A stretch of DNA of 7,734 bases from Candidatus Kaiserbacteria bacterium (GTDB taxonomy: Bacteria; Patescibacteriota; Minisyncoccia; Phycocordibacterales; UBA12088). Position 1 is the stretch's first letter, and each line of letters begins with the position of its first letter. Positions 6,709 to 7,734 of the stretch are shown here, piece after piece. The stretch is taken from NCBI GenBank assembly GCA_003561715.1, contig PWVU01000050.1, positions 1 to 7,734 on the forward strand, in the 5' to 3' direction. Under the pieces are notes generated by a model, which was not told the DNA's origin, made no database searches, and was given only the letters and a program-made list of their open reading frames with translations. The position numbers and the translations under genes are program-made.

Positions 6709-6737
6709 GTTATATCAGTTTTTCTGCCAAAAGTCGA
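6709..6737 (-). promoter_or_regulatory. Probable secD promoter, extended -10
   Basis: On the minus strand TATAAC (6714-6709) is preceded by TGA, giving an extended -10. TCGACT (6737-6732) sits 17 bases upstream and matches TTGACA at four of six positions. Eight bases separate the -10 from the secD ATG, so transcription would start within a base or two of the start codon. It lies in the 42-base folD-secD gap, with its -35 close to the folD stop. Confidence 0.5.
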
Positions 6738-6742
6738 TGCAA

Positions 6743-7573
6743 CTAGACATGCTCGCCGGCGCGGATTCGACGCAAGGTAAGCAAATTTTCAAGCACTTTC
6801 GCTACCGCAATAGGTCCGATGCCACCGGGAACCGGGGTAAAAAGGGACGCCTTTTCAGCACACGCCGGATCTGCGTCTCCGGCAAGCTTTCCTTCGCTTT
6901 CGCTGGTGCCGGCATCCATAACAATAGCACCCTCTTTGATCATATCGGGGGTCAACAATCCGGGTGACCCCGCTCCCAAAATGATCATGTCCGCCTCTCT
7001 GGTCGCTACGGCAATATCCGGCGTATCGCGTGTGACCGTGGTCACCTCTGCGCCCATGTGGGTCGCCCATATCGCAGACGGTGTTCCCACCAATTGCCCA
7101 TCGCCTACGATAACTACTTTTTTTCCTGCCGGGGCGCTATGCTGGCGATACAGTATCTCACTGATTGCCGCAACAACCGGCGGAAAAATGGGGAGTCGTT
7201 TTTCTTTGAATTGCTGGAATGCGGTCAATCCATACACATCCACATCATGCGTTATAGGCATGACTTGGCGAATGGTATTGGCATCAAGAGAGGGCGCGAG
7301 TGGTAATTGCACGAGCAATCCATCGTGCGTACGTGCCGCTTCAAGAAGCGCATGCACAAACGCTTCGGTTTTCTGTCGGTATGGACTCTGTATAACATCT
7401 ACCGTAATACCCACTTCTTCCGCGGCGCGAATCTTTATATCAACGAACTTTTTTACTTCAAAAGTAGACTGAGATATAAACACCGCCAGCGAAGGCTGGG
7501 GCTTCATAAGAGATGCCTCACGGGAAAGACTCTGATGCAGTTCGCGCGCTATTGCCTTACCATCAACGATCAT
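6743..7573 (-). CDS. folD: Bifunctional FolD: methylene-THF dehydrogenase / methenyl-THF cyclohydrolase (divergent)
   Basis: Interconverts 5,10-methylene-, methenyl- and 10-formyl-tetrahydrofolate with NADP(+), feeding purine and formyl-Met synthesis; cytoplasmic. 276 residues, near the usual 280-290. The catalytic domain opens MIVDGKAIA (1-9). FVDIKIRAAEEVGI (43-56) places Lys47 at the catalytic Lys position, with Phe43 where FolD normally has Tyr. GLLVQLPL (85-92) keeps the active-site Gln89. HDVDVYG (109-115) keeps Asp112 but has Val for the Gly of DVDG. PIFPP (128-132) replaces the usual PCTPxG. The Rossmann part has VVIVGDGQLVGTP (153-165), where GxSxxVGxP is usual, and EGAIVMDAG (204-212). 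FTPVPGGIGPIAVA (235-248) is fully typical. The start at 7573 is fixed by the family N-terminus and by a -10 box six bases upstream. It is separated from secD by 42 bases. Confidence 0.88.
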   Translation of the reverse strand: MIVDGKAIARELHQSLSREASLMKPQPSLAVFISQSTFEVKKFVDIKIRAAEEVGITVDVIQSPYRQKTEAFVHALLEAARTHDGLLVQLPLAPSLDANTIRQVMPITHDVDVYGLTAFQQFKEKRLPIFPPVVAAISEILYRQHSAPAGKKVVIVGDGQLVGTPSAIWATHMGAEVTTVTRDTPDIAVATREADMIILGAGSPGLLTPDMIKEGAIVMDAGTSESEGKLAGDADPACAEKASLFTPVPGGIGPIAVAKVLENLLTLRRIRAGEHV

Positions 7574-7579
7574 ACTAAA

Positions 7580-7608
7580 GTTATAACAAATTAGACGAAC
7601 ATTGTATA
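7580..7608 (-). promoter_or_regulatory. Probable folD promoter, extended -10, leaderless
   Basis: On the minus strand TATAAC (7585-7580) is preceded by TGT, giving an extended -10. TATACA (7608-7603) lies 17 bases upstream and matches TTGACA at four of six positions. Exactly six bases lie between the -10 and the folD ATG, so the mRNA is expected to begin at or next to the A of that ATG. Confidence 0.55.
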
Positions 7609-7617
7609 CGGCACGTT

Positions 7618-7665
7618 ATAGCTCACAATTAATTGCACCGACATCGAAGCGAATAGCTCACAATT
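7618..7665. repeat. Two 13-base direct repeats (ATAGCTCACAATT)
   Basis: The 13-mer occurs exactly at 7618-7630 and 7653-7665, 35 bases apart start to start. The first copy runs into a perfect 10-base palindrome CAATTAATTG (7626-7635). The spacing is about three to three and a half helical turns. Such iterated sites upstream of a gene are typical of repressor operators or transposase-binding sites near an element end. Confidence 0.7.
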
Positions 7666-7674
7666 CGGGTACCG

Positions 7675-7700
7675 TGGTCGCCATATGCATATGACGACCA
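7675..7700. repeat. 26-base near-perfect palindrome over the putative start codons
   Basis: The stretch runs TGGTCG, a central CCATATGCATATGA, then CGACCA, and differs from its own reverse complement at only one symmetric pair of positions (7th and 20th). It covers both candidate ATGs (7685 and 7691) of the possible divergent gene, so it could be an operator or an RNA hairpin hiding the start. Confidence 0.65.
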
Positions 7701-7734
7701 AACACACCATATTTGAGGAGAAAGCACAGGAGTA
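7691..7734 (+). CDS. Possible 5' end of a divergent gene, perhaps a transposase (partial)
   Basis: Open from ATG 7691 (or 7685) to the window edge, reading MTTKHTIFEEKAQEY. From memory this resembles the N-terminus of integrase-core transposases found in Patescibacteria, but fifteen residues cannot establish that. Support comes from its divergent position and from the repeats in front of it. There is no clear promoter or Shine-Dalgarno. Alternatively, GGAG at 7729-7732 could be the ribosome-binding site of a gene starting beyond the edge, which would make this reading frame spurious. Confidence 0.35.
   Translation, partial: MTTKHTIFEEKAQE

Noticed and set aside
7621..7665. Resemblance of the 13-mer to half of the E. 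coli lac operator (AATTGTGAGC on the minus strand) and to cloning-vector sequence
   Set aside because: The flanks do not match the rest of lacO or vector sequence and the motif is repeated at a 35-base interval, so I regard it as coincidence; a vector search would settle it.
1..7734. CRISPR array, tRNA, rRNA or defence-island genes
   Set aside because: No regularly spaced repeat series, no cloverleaf-like segment and no nuclease, methylase or toxin motifs were seen; coding density leaves little room.

Overview
The window reads as a chromosomal segment of a bacterium of the Patescibacteria (Candidate Phyla Radiation), probably Parcubacteria-like. This is an inference from gene content, not a measured placement. 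The pointers are an archaeal-type UMP kinase in place of the usual bacterial hexameric PyrH, a SecF with a long charged cytoplasmic insert, a divergent FolD, a secreted GH18 protein with a Cys-rich N-terminal module of a kind I associate with these bacteria, and genes that lack Shine-Dalgarno motifs. Coding density is very high and base composition is moderately GC-rich.

Layout. Bases 1-98 may hold the last codons of an upstream plus-strand gene, followed by the promoter of pyrH (99-788, +). pyrH converges, with only 13 bases between stop codons, on a long minus-strand block. In transcription order (right to left) that block is folD (7573-6743), secD (6700-5267), a small SRPBCC-fold protein (5235-4852), secF (4823-3795), a P-loop kinase (3792-3235), a prephenate/arogenate dehydrogenase (3238-2483) and a secreted glycoside hydrolase 18 protein (2436-802). 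The last 160 bases (7574-7734) lie upstream of folD. They hold two 13-base direct repeats, a 26-base near-palindrome and the first codons of a possible divergent plus-strand gene, perhaps a transposase.

How the genes fit together. secD and secF encode the accessory SecDF part of the Sec translocon, which uses the proton motive force to finish export. A secreted GH18 protein downstream would be one possible client. FolD supplies one-carbon folates, the UMP kinase pyrimidine nucleotides, and the tyrA product the last redox step of tyrosine synthesis. The secF, kinase and tyrA genes are separated by +2 and -4 bases and look translationally coupled.

Most notable observations: (1) secD and secF, normally adjacent or fused, are separated by a single SRPBCC gene enclosed by a 25-base imperfect inverted repeat (23/25). 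In RNA this could pair the secD stop region with the secF start region. (2) The likely promoters of pyrH, folD, secD and the GH18 gene have -10 boxes only 6-10 bases before the start codon, three of them with an extended TGn, which points to leaderless or nearly leaderless mRNAs. (3) The right edge looks like the end of a mobile element or a regulated divergent promoter. Apart from these, the window is mostly housekeeping. I did not find a clear defence or CRISPR system.
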